Counted from the stretch's first letter, positions 49,179-60,459 are shown. The stretch is DNA of 64,000 nucleotides from Mesocentrotus franciscanus (GCA_037976565.1 CP137682.1:28826199-28890198); one strand, 5' to 3'. Made by a program: numbers and translations. Notes: generated by a model not told the origin, from the letters alone.

Positions 49179-50241
49179 CTGTGGATACAAAGTACGCATG
49201 AATTCACACTTTGACATTAATTGTTCACAATGCGATATTTTATCAGCAATATAAATCCAAATTATGGTACGTGATTGCATAGTATTGACGAATGCATTCG
49301 TGTATACACTGCAAAAACCAGAGTGTTAAATTTAACACCAAGGGTGTTAAATTTAACACTTTCTTGGTATCTATATCGTTCAACTCCTCTGGTGTTACTT
49401 AACACCATTTTCTGGAATTAGATAATTTCAATTCCACTTTTGGTGTTAATATTTGACAACTCCTACTGGTGTAGATTAACACCAATATCTGGAATCATAA
49501 CAAATTCAATTCCACTTTTGGTGTTTATATTCTTGTTGATCCATTAGAGATTTTTTCTATGTATGTCGAATGGTCCCACATTCCATATTCCCTATTATCG
49601 ACCATTATCGACCAGGGTAGAGGAACCAGTGGTAAACTGATAATTCATAATCGATGTTGGCAACTGTACACCAATAGGTATATTCTAATCTCCATTGCAT
49701 TAACTCCATCACATAGATCATTTGAAGTAAATTCAAGATTAACATGTATGTGGTACAGGCTGGTACACATATATATAATAAACATGCATGTTGTTTCTTG
49801 GTTAGTAATCATATAATCAATATATCTATTGCTAAAACGTTAATATAATTGTAACAAGATCGGACAAATAATCTATTGGTCAATAATTGCCAAAGGAAAA
49901 TACAAATCACAAAATTGATGTGCATTGTCATAATTTGCTTAACAAATCATGATAAATGTATTTTTCTGTGAACACGTGTAAAGTAATCATTAAGCGCGCG
50001 TACACTTTGTGAAAACTTATTCGACCAATCAACCGCCTTAAACGAAATCACGTGATGATACTTTCAACACCAAGCATAAAACAACACCATGTTACTTAAC
50101 ACCCAGTAATTATTAATGCATGCTTAAATCTGACCGGTGTTAAAAATAACACCAATGGTGTCAAAAATTCAATACCATACTGGTGTTAGAAATTTAACAC
50201 CCTGGTTTTTTGCAGTGTACCGTCCTCGTTTTCGTTCTTAC
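49179..50241 (-). other. Intron 1 of gene A, mostly a transposable element
   Basis: Lies between the start exon (50242) and the exon at 49178. Nearly all of it is the CACTG-ended element at 49307-50217. Confidence 0.6.
49307..50217. mobile_element. 911-bp CACTG-ended non-autonomous element with GGTGTTAA repeats
   Basis: Starts CACTGCAAAAACCAGAGTG and ends CACCCTGGTTTTTTGCAGTG. TA flanks both sides (49305-49306 and 50218-50219). Subterminal GTGTTAAATTTAACACC palindromes recur near both ends. CACTG ends with a short duplication suggest the EnSpm/CACTA type. No transposase ORF. The 5' duplicate has the same right end at 62325; its left end lies in the assembly gap. Confidence 0.75.
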
Positions 50242-50282
50242 CATGGAAATACATTATTATGTTTGTCTACGTTTTATAATTT
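50242..50282 (-). CDS. Gene A start exon: ATG is the last codon before the donor
   Basis: The sequence ends TATTTCCATG|GTAAGA, a consensus donor directly after an ATG (50244-50242). Joining it to 49178 gives M-IAWLVLIS..., and joining the matching exon at 62352 to 59575 gives M-INLTSFIV... for gene B. Both are clean signal peptides, and both second exons need phase 0 and lack a conserved ATG. Two in-frame TAA codons lie 12-17 bases upstream. The 5' boundary at 50282 (TTTGGTAG acceptor) is tentative; the exon may be longer. An overlapping ATG 9 bases upstream is out of frame. Confidence 0.6.
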
Positions 50283-51362
50283 CTACCAAAGATTGAAAAG
50301 TATGAAATCCGACCTCTTACTAGTGCTTTTGGCAGTTTCGTTACACCTATCTAATATATGATTTTACGTTCCTAGATTATAACACAAAACTATACACATG
50401 GGACTACAGTGTGACTGTAAAGCGTCTCACAAAAATAAACACTATCAAAGTTTTATCAAGATATACTTACTAAAGACATATTTGATTAACAATTTCAGGA
50501 GATGATAGGTAATATCCTCAAATAATTATTTTTTCAAGATTTTTTCACGACGCGGCTGCACAAACGGCTCTATAGAACGAGAATACCAAAAAGATATTAA
50601 CGCAAGTCACGCACGGATTCCGAAGTGCCTTTCAGCTTGACAACTTTGAGGGAGCATTTAAACTTTAAAATATTATGACAACCAAAATATAAATTATTTA
50701 AAAAATAAAGAAATAACAGAATAACATGTTGACATGAAATTACGGCACGGCAATCAAAATAATATACATTCGATGTATGGAGCCAACAAATAGCAACATT
50801 TATTAGTCAAGGTTGGCCCCGTCATATACACCATAATTTATCTTTAAAAAACCTAAATCGTTACAGATTATTAATGAAACATAAACCATTATTTTTCTTT
50901 AAAAAGCCTCCATTAATTCACTTTCCCTGACCAGGTGAGGTCAGAGGTTATTTCCAGTTGTGTAATGCATATCAAACAATCAGATCATTATGTAAAAAAA
51001 GATCCAGGAACATAAAATTATGCATTTGTGCAGCTAGTTCATAGATGAGTAATGCAAAGAAGATGTATAGTGAGTATCACGACTATGCAACATTAATAAA
51101 AACGCGCCTGTAAAGCTGCCACAAGCTGGCGAGGTATATAAATGAAATTAAGAAAATTCTAAAACAAACCTTCGCAAACGAAAACAACGTTGAATAGACG
51201 AGATTAGAAAATCAACCTCTAGACAGGTGACACCAGTATCGTCAAGCCATGCTTAAAAACCCAACACTGGTAGTGGCTGTTACGATAGCTATGAAATGAA
51301 ATCTAATTTATTCGCACGTAGCCTACAATTGAAAGCACTTCATAATACATAACGATGCTTAC

Positions 51363-51425
51363 CTCAAGTTGAATACGATACTCTGGTTCCAAAGGTCATA
51401 TCATAATTTATGCCCACTCTTTCAG
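51363..51425 (-). promoter_or_regulatory. Possible 5' non-coding exon and TATA-like site of gene A
   Basis: A perfect donor, AACTTGAG|GTAAGCATCG, ends at 51363 on the minus strand. Short ATGs before it terminate within the exon, so it would be untranslated. A TATA-like GGGCATAAATTATG lies 40-50 bases upstream. The identical arrangement occurs at 63470 in the second copy. No transcript evidence is available here. Confidence 0.35.
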
Positions 51426-52029
51426 AAACAGAGTTTGATGTTCGATTTTAGACAAGGGTTCAATGGATTTTGTGCTCGTTTAGAGAGTTTTCTGCCTTTG
51501 TTCACATCTAATAGAGATTCACCCTTCACCATAATTTAGTAAGTAAAAGTCGCTACAGTGTGACATGCCCTCTCATTCTAGTTTAATCTCTAACGATAGC
51601 TCGAATTTTCGCACCAGCCGTTTGATTTTCAATTCAGTATTGTTAAAACCGATGTCACTCAAACGACAAAGTCACATTGCCTCAATTTCGTTAACCCATA
51701 TCAAATTATCGTCAAAAATTCACCGCGCGTAGCTACTTATGCTGAACCAAATACACTAAGAAATAAAGGTACCAATATGCACCCTTAGGGGTGCATACCT
51801 CTGCTACAATAGCAACACCCTATAGGGTGCAATTCTGCACCCAAAGTGGGGTGCAGATTATAACCCTAATTTGGGGTTGCAAAATAGAGGGAGCAGATGT
51901 GCACCAGTAGGTGTACACGTCGAGTCCGCTTCCTATTAATTAATCAAAGCGGCTTGAAAAGAGGTCACGACCAATTAGACTTTCTTTTGCTTTGCCTCAC
52001 TATTTATAAAGGCAAAAGTGGGAAGGGCT

Positions 52030-52100
52030 AATTATTGGGTTTCGAACCCACTACTCTTGGATTATAGTACGCTGACCTTACCGATTGAGCCAACGATGGG
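52030..52100 (-). repeat. tRNA-like sequence (SINE head or tRNA relic)
   Basis: The minus strand reads TTGGCTCAATCGGTAAGGTC, an A-box-like D arm. About 25 bases later comes GTGGGTTCGAAACCCA, a perfect B-box T arm. The acceptor ends do not pair convincingly, so I do not call a functional tRNA. It is probably a tRNA-derived insert within the element at 51754-52514. Confidence 0.55.
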
Positions 52101-52131
52101 ATGATGAAAGACTGGTTTGCATGATTAATAT

Positions 52132-52152
52132 AACCCTAACCCTAACCCTAAG
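52132..52152. repeat. Interstitial telomere-like run
   Basis: ataaccctaaccctaaccct: three consecutive CCCTAA units beside the tRNA-like sequence. Confidence 0.7.
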
Positions 52153-52514
52153 AGGGATTCATAGTCTGTATAGACGATGTACTGACTTCAATTTGTTTCA
52201 AATGATATTGAGCTCACTGTTTTTTGTATAATTATATTATGAAAAAGTGAAATCAAATTTATCTTTGAACATGTTTAATCTCGTTCTTCGAGTATCGACA
52301 CAAACTTGAGGACATATATTAAACTTTTAATTTTTATTTTTATGTATCATTGGGCCTTGATACAGACTACGCCCGGTGCATATTGCACACCCTTCAACTT
52401 CTCGCACCCAAATTGTCAGATACTGCACCCTAAAAGGAGCAGATCAGCACCCTCTGCCGAATACGCGTAGGTGGGTGCAAATCTGCACCCCAATTTCATC
52501 CTTACTTCTTAGTG

Positions 52515-54058
52515 TGAAGGATCCTTAATCTATAATCCCCACTTGCAACCTTCAGGCTGTACCTAATATAATTTGTACGAATGACAGTATAAAGTTAATG
52601 ACTAATAATGATGGTGTTGTCTGGCCTCTTGTTCGGGTGACATGAGATTGTATTACCTTTGATATAACAAAATTGTTTCAACCCCTAGACAGAAAAATTC
52701 GTCTGTTTGGAGGGTTAAAAGAAAAATATATATTTTATCTTTTGACGAGACGGATTCGGTGACGCCGGACGTAGTCACAGCAGAACATATCTCCGATCAA
52801 CGAAATAGACTGATTTTTCGGTCTACTTCAAGTCTGGCAATATGCTATTTTTTTAGACAATCATAGTCTCATAACCATCATAATGAACGTATACGTATCT
52901 TTTTCTCGACAAATTAATCGCGCATCTACGCGCCTGCCTCCTGAGAGATAAATATCAGATCATACATGTACAGTTAACAACGAAATTTGATGTTTTTGTG
53001 TTTTTCGTAACTCAAGAATGAAAGGTAGACTGATTGACTATTGAATATTTATAGATGTAATTTTTAATATGTCATATTCTCAAGAAACGTGAATCGGGAC
53101 AAATTAATTTTTCACATACTTAAGAAATTCAAAAAACTTGGGCAGGGTATGAATAATTTAGTAGCTAACTGTATATCACACCGACGCTCATTAGGGAGCT
53201 TTTATTAGCCCTCTCCCTGGAGCCCCCGCCTTAAACACAACAACGTCTACGTCTGTTGGAAACCATAGATAGAGCTATCCTGTCAATTGTGTCAAATGTT
53301 TTTGTCCCAATTTTCCCAGGTTTGCGCGTCCGTATTTACACAGGAGTGAACAACACGAACTTTTCAACTTTGATTTCATACATGAGTAAATATCTTCAAT
53401 GCTTCCGTATACGCATGTTATTCTAGTGTTAATAGCACTTCATTTCACCCATTTGGTTTAACTCAAAACGACACGTGGGGACGCTGTTTACCAATTCACT
53501 GGATTGATAGAGACAAACACCAACAATATTGACTCCAGTAATAACACAATAAACCATACATTTTATAGAAGTCCTATACCTTAAAGATAATAGTGCAAGG
53601 ATAATAATATGTAACAAGTTGTCGGTGGTATTAAGAACCGACGAATCCGTCATAATACTGTACGGATTCGTCGGTTCATAACATCGACTACGAAATGTTA
53701 GACACATTTTAGTATGTCGGAAAAACCAGGGGAAGCCTCCCAAAGCAAACGCAGATGTGGTAAATTAGCTTTTTGAGTTAATACAAATATAACCCCATCT
53801 GGAGTATGGCCCTTTATACCGTCTTCTCTTGTGCTCCCCTCTCTCTCCCCTACTCTCTTATCTCTCTCTCTCTCTTTCTCTCCCTCTCCCTCTCTCTGCC
53901 AATGACTCTCTTTGCTTCTCTGAAGATTTGGCGTATGTAACGTTGATTCATAATGTACTGACCAGTATCATGACTTAAAGAATCCCAATAGGCGAATATT
54001 ATTTCGCCTATATACGTGTCAACGGTTTTTCTTTCAATCATGTTTCGCGACTTTCATT

Positions 54059-54114
<56 letters not shown>

Positions 54115-54320
54115 CCGTATTCATTGAATTCTCTTCTTGGCATCCCATTCCCAAAACCGAATTAAAAAAGATCATTCTCGTATAAAGCAAGCACCCTGTT
54201 CAACAAACTTCCTTTCTCAATTCAAAGTCGTCCTAGCGGGTGTACTTGAAAAGCATTTTTTTTTTTTTACTGAATGTACCTACCCTCTATTTTAAATCAA
54301 ACTTGAATGAATGAATAAAT
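52515..54320. other. Intergenic interval; hairpin and microsatellites
   Basis: Contains a 16-bp perfect hairpin (53635-53677), a CT-rich tract (53830-53900), an (AT)n run (54061-54113) and a poly-T near 54258. No gene is supported. Confidence 0.4.
53635..53677. repeat. Perfect 16-bp inverted repeat with 11-base loop
   Basis: GAACCGACGAATCCGT (53635-53650) and its exact complement (53662-53677). No run of T follows and the context is eukaryotic, so it is not a bacterial terminator. It could be a small foldback relic. Confidence 0.75.
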
Positions 54321-54409
54321 AAATCTGAAATTGCTGTATGACAATTGTATGATAATTTGGGAGCTAATGTGAACAATGATAATTCAAATGATTTTTTAAA
54401 AATAATTTA

Positions 54410-54444
54410 GATCCCTCTCTCTCTCTTCCTCTCTCTCTCTCTTC

Positions 54445-54475
<31 letters not shown>

Positions 54476-54590
54476 TCTCCCTCTCTCTCTCCTTCTCCTC
54501 TCTCTCTCTCTGATTCCCCCTCTTTCTCTTTCTCTCTCTCTCTCTCTCTCACTCTCGTAATCTCTCTCTCTCTCTCTCTCTGGCTCTTTC
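54410..54590. repeat. (CT)n pyrimidine microsatellite, copy in unit 2
   Basis: Counterpart of 4449-4650. The Arg/Glu-rich minus ORFs across it are artefacts. Confidence 0.85.
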
Positions 54591-54921
54591 TCAATCGAGG
54601 GCTGACATTTAATATAATAAAATATACATACCATACAAAAAACTATGACTTCATTTCTTACCATGTGTATGGTTTAGCATCTTTTATTCATCATGCTCCA
54701 AAATACTAAAACTGGAAATAGGTTTCATAAGGCACCCGAATGTGTTATTGTTATAATTGCTATAAATATAAATAGCATCATTGCTATCAATTTGACCAAT
54801 TATCACGAACCTTCTTCATGTGGTTTCCCGTACTTATAATCATGATCATTATCATCATCGAAATGCCCACCAAATACTTGGCTTTGCATACAATACTCTA
54901 TCAAAGTATACTTTGATAGAA

Positions 54922-54968
54922 TTCAAATTCAAATTCAAATTCAAATTCAAATTCAAATTCAAATTCAA
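54922..54968. repeat. (AAATTC)n microsatellite
   Basis: Eight consecutive aaattc hexamers, giving lysine/phenylalanine or asparagine/leucine ORF artefacts on the two strands. Confidence 0.95.
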
Positions 54969-55119
54969 AATATGTAATGCAATTACACATTTTAGATTCA
55001 TCTTTGGATTACTAAATAATTGAACAATGATGCTTATAAACTGCAACACAGTATTTTTCTTGAAAAAAGAAGAAACATAAGAGAGATAAATATACATTTT
55101 TTAAAGCACAGACAAAAGC

Positions 55120-57330
55120 ACCGTGTTAAAATAATGCCCACCTGATGTTGCCTTGTACATAATCCTGTCCATAATGATTTCGTCCGTTTTTAATACTTGT
55201 TCTTAATGCAATATAAAGATCCGATCGATGGCTTCTTATCATTTCTAAAGGCGTATATACATCTATGGTGTAGTTAGCCTACAAGGAATCTACTTGCTTA
55301 TATTCTACCAACAATGTGTAACCTTCACACAAAAATAATTGAAATGAAAACTAATTAGCAACATACTATCATCTATAGCTTTGAATAAAGTTTTGTATTC
55401 TAACAATTTTCATAATTATATAATCATTTTCCTAGTCTACAGAGAAAGGATTTAAATGTATAACTTCATCGTAAATATTTGAATCGCATCTATATTATAT
55501 ATTGGGTATTGCATATACAGTATATATTTGACTGTTTTTTCTGCAATTGTAATGTTCTTTTGAGGCAGTGATTTTCAAAAAGGCAGTTTTTTCTTGTACG
55601 CCACTGTTTACCAGAGGTTTTACCATAGGGCAGAGGTCAAATATGAAAGGAGAATCTGACGTCCAATTGATTTTCTTTTTACTTTTACCTTGTATTCAAT
55701 ACATCTTCCTGCATTTCTTGTAAGAAATGTTATTTTGGTACCTCTCCTAGTCTGAAATTTTATACTCATACCCGTGTATTTCAATACAGACAATTAAGAA
55801 TAATGATGATGGCAGGATTGTACCTCCTGTGTAAATGTTACCTAGCGCTCAATAGCAAAAGTATATTCACCCTCTACTACAAAAGAAACATATCCAGCAA
55901 CCATATTCTCAAATATTTTCATTCCTGTCTTATCATTCAATTATGTCAATACATTATTAAGATATCATGATTCTGCAAATATTAAACGAAATATATTATT
56001 CGATGGCATTGGTAAAACTATCAAGAAAACGAAAAGCGGTAAGACAGCCCTCCCCCTAAAAAAGGCCAATGGAAGAATATTATTGAAACTCAAAATTTAC
56101 CATACACCATATATAAAGCGTTATAAAAAACAACATAATAATTGCTTTTATTTGAATGTTAGGCCTCCTGGGTGAAGTTACAATTGTTGTAAATACAATT
56201 TTGGAAATACAATTTTGGCTTGCATCCAGTAAATAAAGTTCACGTGCTCGATATAGAAAACAAATTTAGAAAAAAGTCAGAAGAAATCTTGGAACCAAGA
56301 TTGTTTCTGACTTGTTTTCAAGTTTCTGATTTCTTTTCTATTTTGTTTTCTAACCCTAACCCTCATCGGCAGGGAATAACATCATAATAAAAGAGATAGC
56401 ATTTACATGAAAGTGTACATTATAAACATTTACCACTGTCTAACAAAAAGAAACTATAATAAATATCATTGGATGTAAAAATTGCAATTAATATAATACT
56501 ACTCGGCGTTCTTGTACATTGCATATCACTTATAATGTCTCAACACGATTAAAAATGCCCCTACCCTAGAAAATACCCTGGCTTTGGAACATATTCAGTT
56601 GATTTGATGCAAAGTGTAGTATAATGCATATATCGTGTGTTATTGCATATTTTTAGACTGTTGAATATTTGCATTGAAAAAATATTGTTAGAAAGGTAGT
56701 ACTTAATATTAATCAACTTTATGCATAATTTAAAAACACAAAGATATTTCCTAACATGTTGCATTGGGGTTTGTAAAAATTTTTTAAAATAAATAATTCA
56801 AAAAATAATACTCCCCGAAATTGGATATCTAAAACTACGGGGCTTCCAGTGAACGTTGGAAAGTATTTGGGAAACTTTTATTTCTCCACAAAAGAAGGAA
56901 GATACCTCCTACCATGGACTTAAGTCTATGCTTCTATTGTATACCTTTTGGCTGTGTTTGGTAATTTGGTAATTTTTGGCTAATAATGAAAGAAAAGAAA
57001 TGTTATGTTTACATGGTTACCATGGATGCTGGTAATACTGTTGTTATTTACTTGCTGATTTTCAGTTTAGAATAGCTGTTATAACTGAGCCTTAATTTAC
57101 CCCCATACAAATCTCCGTGATAGGTCGAATGGTCGATCAAAGAAAACGTTTACACCTATCTCAGCTAGGCCTCCTAACGAGAGACATTGACTCTAAGATA
57201 CTATAGACAAAAAGCTATTATAATTATAATTTTAGCTTTTTGCAAATACTCGGTATAATGTTCTACTTTCTAGATATTAACGACCATTAGTTGGATCCAT
57301 CTGTTCTAAAGACTATATGATACTTATAAT
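55120..57330. repeat. Segmental duplication, copy 2: 3' flank of gene B
   Basis: Collinear and diverged counterpart of 4950-7720 (see that entry). An (AAT)n tract follows at 57338-57400. No gene is seen here. Confidence 0.8.
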
Positions 57331-57593
57331 ATCTATGAATAATAATAATAATAATAAAAATAATACTAATAATAATAATAATAATAATACTAATAACAAT
57401 AAGGATATATGAGATTTATAAGGCACCGAATCCTCTTAAAATCAAACGCTCAAGGCACACTTGTTAAAAAAGAAGATCACTTGGACTTGATGTTTTGGAA
57501 GAATACTATCGTCGGCACGCAGCACGGGAGACGTCCATTTAATACTGCAAGTGACAATACAAATCTCTCCCGGTCTTCCTGTGGACAGGCTTA

Positions 57594-57709
57594 CTATTGG
57601 TCAGGAGCCCTTATTTGAAAAGTTGGAAGCAGGATGCTCGTTATCAATGCCACCAGGAGCATGTTGACATTACTGCCTCGTATATGAGATGATGCCCGAC
57701 CTCCTGCCT
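57594..57709 (-). CDS. Gene B terminal exon: hydrophobic C-terminus
   Basis: Acceptor TTATTTTCAG precedes 57709. Entry is in phase 1 (G|AG gives Glu), then 38 codons to TAG at 57596-57594. It reads EAGGRASSHIRGSNV, then NMLLVALITSILLPTF, then QIRAPDQ. The hydrophobic stretch sits within 25 residues of the end, so it could be a transmembrane anchor or a GPI-attachment signal. The gene A counterpart runs about 40 residues longer; similarity of the DNA continues past this stop (ctgtccacaggaagac against ctgtccacaagaaggc), so gene B's tail was shortened by a stop codon. Confidence 0.7.
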
Positions 57710-58079
57710 CTGAAAATAAATCAGAACCAAGGAGTATAAAATTATTTTAACATATTTTGACAAACCATGGAAAAAAACACTTTGAACAATTATTGTAGTC
57801 TAACAAATATGGGTCTATTCATCCAACGAAGCGAAAGAGAAAGTTCTAAAGATCTGCGAATGAAGGAGGTTTCATAATCGCGGAAATACAATGTCTCAGA
57901 AGTACTTTTTATTCAAGTTGTACGATTTCATCATTTATATATTACTTTTGTATCTTCATTTTTTTAAACTCTGATATTCATTTATTTTGTTTTACTTCCC
58001 AGTGAAACAAACAATATCAGGTTTTGAGCTGCAAGCCTTTTTCCTTTTATTTTACAAATTAATTTCGAATCATTTCACC

Positions 58080-58200
58080 TCACTTCAATTCAACTCAATT
58101 CAATTTCTTTTACTGATCTTAATACAATATTATTGACAATAATGATACTATTGACCAAAGTAACAAGTAATATAAACTTTTGATAGTGATCTATGTAGAT
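58080..58200 (-). mobile_element. LINE-like 3' tail
   Basis: The minus strand reads ...aagaaattgaattgagttgaattgaag, a tandem TTGAA-type tail typical of LINE 3' ends. Only the tail region is visible, in the last intron of gene B. The upstream boundary is not defined. Confidence 0.35.
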
Positions 58201-58641
58201 TACGCTTTTTCATTCCCATAAAGAATGCTTTCTTTTTTTACGTGAACGTCAAGTTTCTGTCGCAAATTTTTCACTATTTGTTACTGCATTAGAGAGACTG
58301 TTATCAGATTTATAAAAAAATAATAATAAACGGCATCATTGCTAATTAGAATATGTATTTCATAAGAATTGGTGAGATTTGAAATTCATCAAAATGATAC
58401 TCGATCTTGCTGGAAGTCACATGCACTGCACACAGAAATAGGCATGTTGAACTCTACACGTGTGGCATAGATATTGATTTGGTGAAAAACTTGTCAGCTA
58501 TTACTCATCATATCAGGAATATGAGGGCCTTTGAAGAACTATCCTGGGGGCTTTCCCAAATGACATTTAATGAGCGAGAAAGCTCACAAACTATTTTGAC
58601 CTCTACCAGCAGGGAGAACTCAAACCTCTCTTAATATTTAC

Positions 58642-58752
58642 CTAGTATCGAGCAGTTAACCCCAGTCCACAGTGGCTCACATGTACAGTTGTACTTATTT
58701 TGGGGTAAATTTGTGCAATTCCCATTTAAGCACGGCTGGGAGTCACACTGAC
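58642..58752 (-). CDS. Gene B exon: EGF-like domain
   Basis: Acceptor TTTTTCGACAG precedes 58752 and donor CTAG|GTAAATA follows 58642. The exon is 111 bases, phase 1-1, as in gene A. It encodes QCDSQPCLNGNC, then TNLPQNKYNCTCEPLWTGVN and CSIL. All six EGF cysteines and both N-glycosylation motifs are kept. It differs from the gene A exon at about five residues, while the adjoining introns have diverged more, as expected for a coding sequence under constraint. It is the only EGF exon I see in gene B. Confidence 0.88.
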
Positions 58753-59033
58753 CTGTCGAAAAACAACAATAACACACACACACATTTATTAACCTTTCAG
58801 AGTCCTAATATTTTTTTGTGAACAAATCTTACCATAATTGAACTTACGATTCCTTGTGCAACCACTTTGTCTAATATATAAATTTTGGTATGGCCTATAT
58901 AGCTATAATGGTAGAAATCTTCAACGATAAACTAAACAGAACACAGCGACGTTATAAGAAAATGGGCTCAAACCTATGCCATATAAAATCCAACCTATTT
59001 CCCATTAGTTGTCTATTTTTCCTAATTTTTTTT

Positions 59034-59238
59034 CTTCCATTAAAAGCCGTATTTATTTTTCTGATTGATGTAATAACTAGAATCCCATTGGTAAGAATTT
59101 GAATTGTTTAATCATGTCAACAGGACATCGATATTTTTTTCTTCCATTAAAAGCCGTATTTATTTTTCTGATTGATTTAATAAAAAGAATCCCATTGGTA
59201 AGAATTGGAATTTTTTAATCATGTCCACAGGACATCGA
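59034..59238. repeat. Tandem duplication, 107-bp unit
   Basis: Both units begin cttccattaaaagccgtatt and end caggacatcga. They differ at a few bases. They lie in the gene B intron between the cysteine-rich and EGF exons. Confidence 0.9.
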
Positions 59239-59289
59239 TGAAATACGGCGTTGCTGATTCGATTGTTTTTGTTTATCCTCTATAAATAT

Positions 59290-59378
59290 GTTAAATAATA
59301 AATAAATAAAATACCTCCTCCCAAAAATAAATAAATAAATAAAATAATAAATAACTGAATAAATAAAATAAAAAATCA
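59290..59378. repeat. (AAAT)n microsatellite
   Basis: aaataaataaataaat-type repeats just downstream of the donor of the gene B exon at 59416. Confidence 0.9.
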
Positions 59379-59415
59379 GTTATTAAAAAGTACGGTAACA
59401 TTGAGCCATATGTAC

Positions 59416-59575
59416 CAGGACATTCCGGACAGGTAGATGGACTCTCTGTGCATCGTTTGCTGATGCAATGAATGCAGTCTTGTATTCTTTCATCATAGAA
59501 CTCTCCTGGCTTGCAAAGTGAGCTCACGAGCACTGGTGCGATGAAGATCACCACGATGAAACTTGTGAGATTTAT
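59416..59575 (-). CDS. Gene B exon: signal peptide and TNFR/BCMA-like cysteine-rich module
   Basis: Acceptor TTTTCATTTCTGCAG lies before 59575 (phase 0) and donor TCCTG|GTACAT after 59416 (phase 1). Encodes INLTSFIVVIFIAPVLVSS, a signal peptide, then LCKPGEFYDERIQDC-IHC-ISKRC-TESPSTCPECP. Spacing is C-x12-C-x2-C-x4-C-x6-C-x2-C with GEFYD after the first cysteine. This closely recalls the single ligand-binding module of BCMA/TACI-type TNF receptors. There is no ATG in this frame before an upstream stop, so the Met must come from another exon; 62352-62354 fits in phase. The spliced product would be about 129 residues. Assignment to the TNFR superfamily is inference from spacing. Confidence 0.8.
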
Positions 59576-59866
59576 CTGCAGAAATGAAAACAAAATGTAT
59601 AGTTACAGACTATTTCAACAGGATAATTATAGTTTTCATCACTTTCATAATTTTATTCATTTCCATTCTCTGAAAACAACGCTAATATATATACGACACA
59701 AGTGAGGGTCATAAATAAAAAGAAGTGATAAATTCATCATAAAAGCCAAGGCTTGATATGGATGGTATTTTTCATATGAACATATAATTATTTCAATTAA
59801 GACAACGAAGGGGATATGAGAGAAAGTGATATTTTAGGAGTTAACATATATATACAATGCAAAATA

Positions 59867-59867
<1 letters not shown>

Positions 59868-59905
<38 letters not shown>
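59868..59905. repeat. (AT)n microsatellite
   Basis: Uninterrupted AT repeats in intron 1 of gene B. Confidence 0.95.
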
Positions 59906-59912
<7 letters not shown>

Positions 59913-60459
59913 TATGGTGTGTGATGCGCGTATATGTGTGTATAAAATAAACGAATGTACATGATGAATGATGATTGGAAATTTACGGTAACTTTGTCAG
60001 TCAATTGAATCTTGAATCTTGTGTCGATTCCCGGCGGAGACATTTTGTCATACTTTTCAAAAAAGTCTTAAAAGGGAGGACAGCCCAATTGGCAACTTCA
60101 ATTGAAGATACACAATCAGTACTCTCTCATTTCCTCACGTCTTTTCCAAATCTATTGTATATGTTATTTCACTACATTTACTTAATCCCGAAATAATTTG
60201 TATGGGATACACAACAGAATAATTAAATTGCCATTGACTTGATTTCTCCAAAGACCAAAAATGCCAATGTTTTAAAGACCTTCATCGTTTTTTATGTAAC
60301 TGTATTATCATCTACGAAATAAATCTACCATGAGCTTGTGTTCTTTCAAAGCCGTCTTATTATACTTAAAGGACAATTGTAGTGTTTAAACAATATCCAG
60401 AATAATTGTTGTTTTCTCAATAAACTAAGTTTTCTCGTCGGTATTTAGGGTAATTAAAT

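Larger units (their letters stand above)
49783..51907. repeat. Near-identical 2.1-kb duplication, copy 1 (5' region of gene A)
   Basis: Matches 61890-64000 almost base for base. The differences I see are chiefly one- to three-base length changes in homopolymers (for example catcgtttt-type runs near 50230 and aaaaagatatt near 50590). The exception is a rearranged/deleted patch near 51765-51800. Substitutions are nearly absent, unlike the diverged gene bodies. Confidence 0.9.
51754..52514. mobile_element. 761-bp element with CACTAAGAA ends and GGGTGCA motifs
   Basis: CACTAAGAAATAAAGG at the left and CCTTACTTCTTAGTG at the right are inverted. GGTGCA/TGCACC motifs cluster near both ends (cacccaaagtggggtgcag; gggtgcaaatctgcacccc). 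The CACTA start suggests EnSpm/CACTA, but the two flanks do not show a matching duplication. A tRNA-like sequence lies inside at 52030-52100. Confidence 0.6.

Noticed and set aside
49197..49199. ATG at 49199 as the start of gene A
   Set aside because: Possible, but gene B has no equivalent ATG, and both genes share an in-phase acceptor just downstream plus an ATG-ending start exon; kept only as an alternative.
52030..52100. Functional tRNA gene
   Set aside because: The T arm is perfect but acceptor and anticodon stems do not pair convincingly by eye.
54364..54664. Arg/Glu-rich minus ORFs
   Set aside because: Translation of the CT-rich microsatellite.
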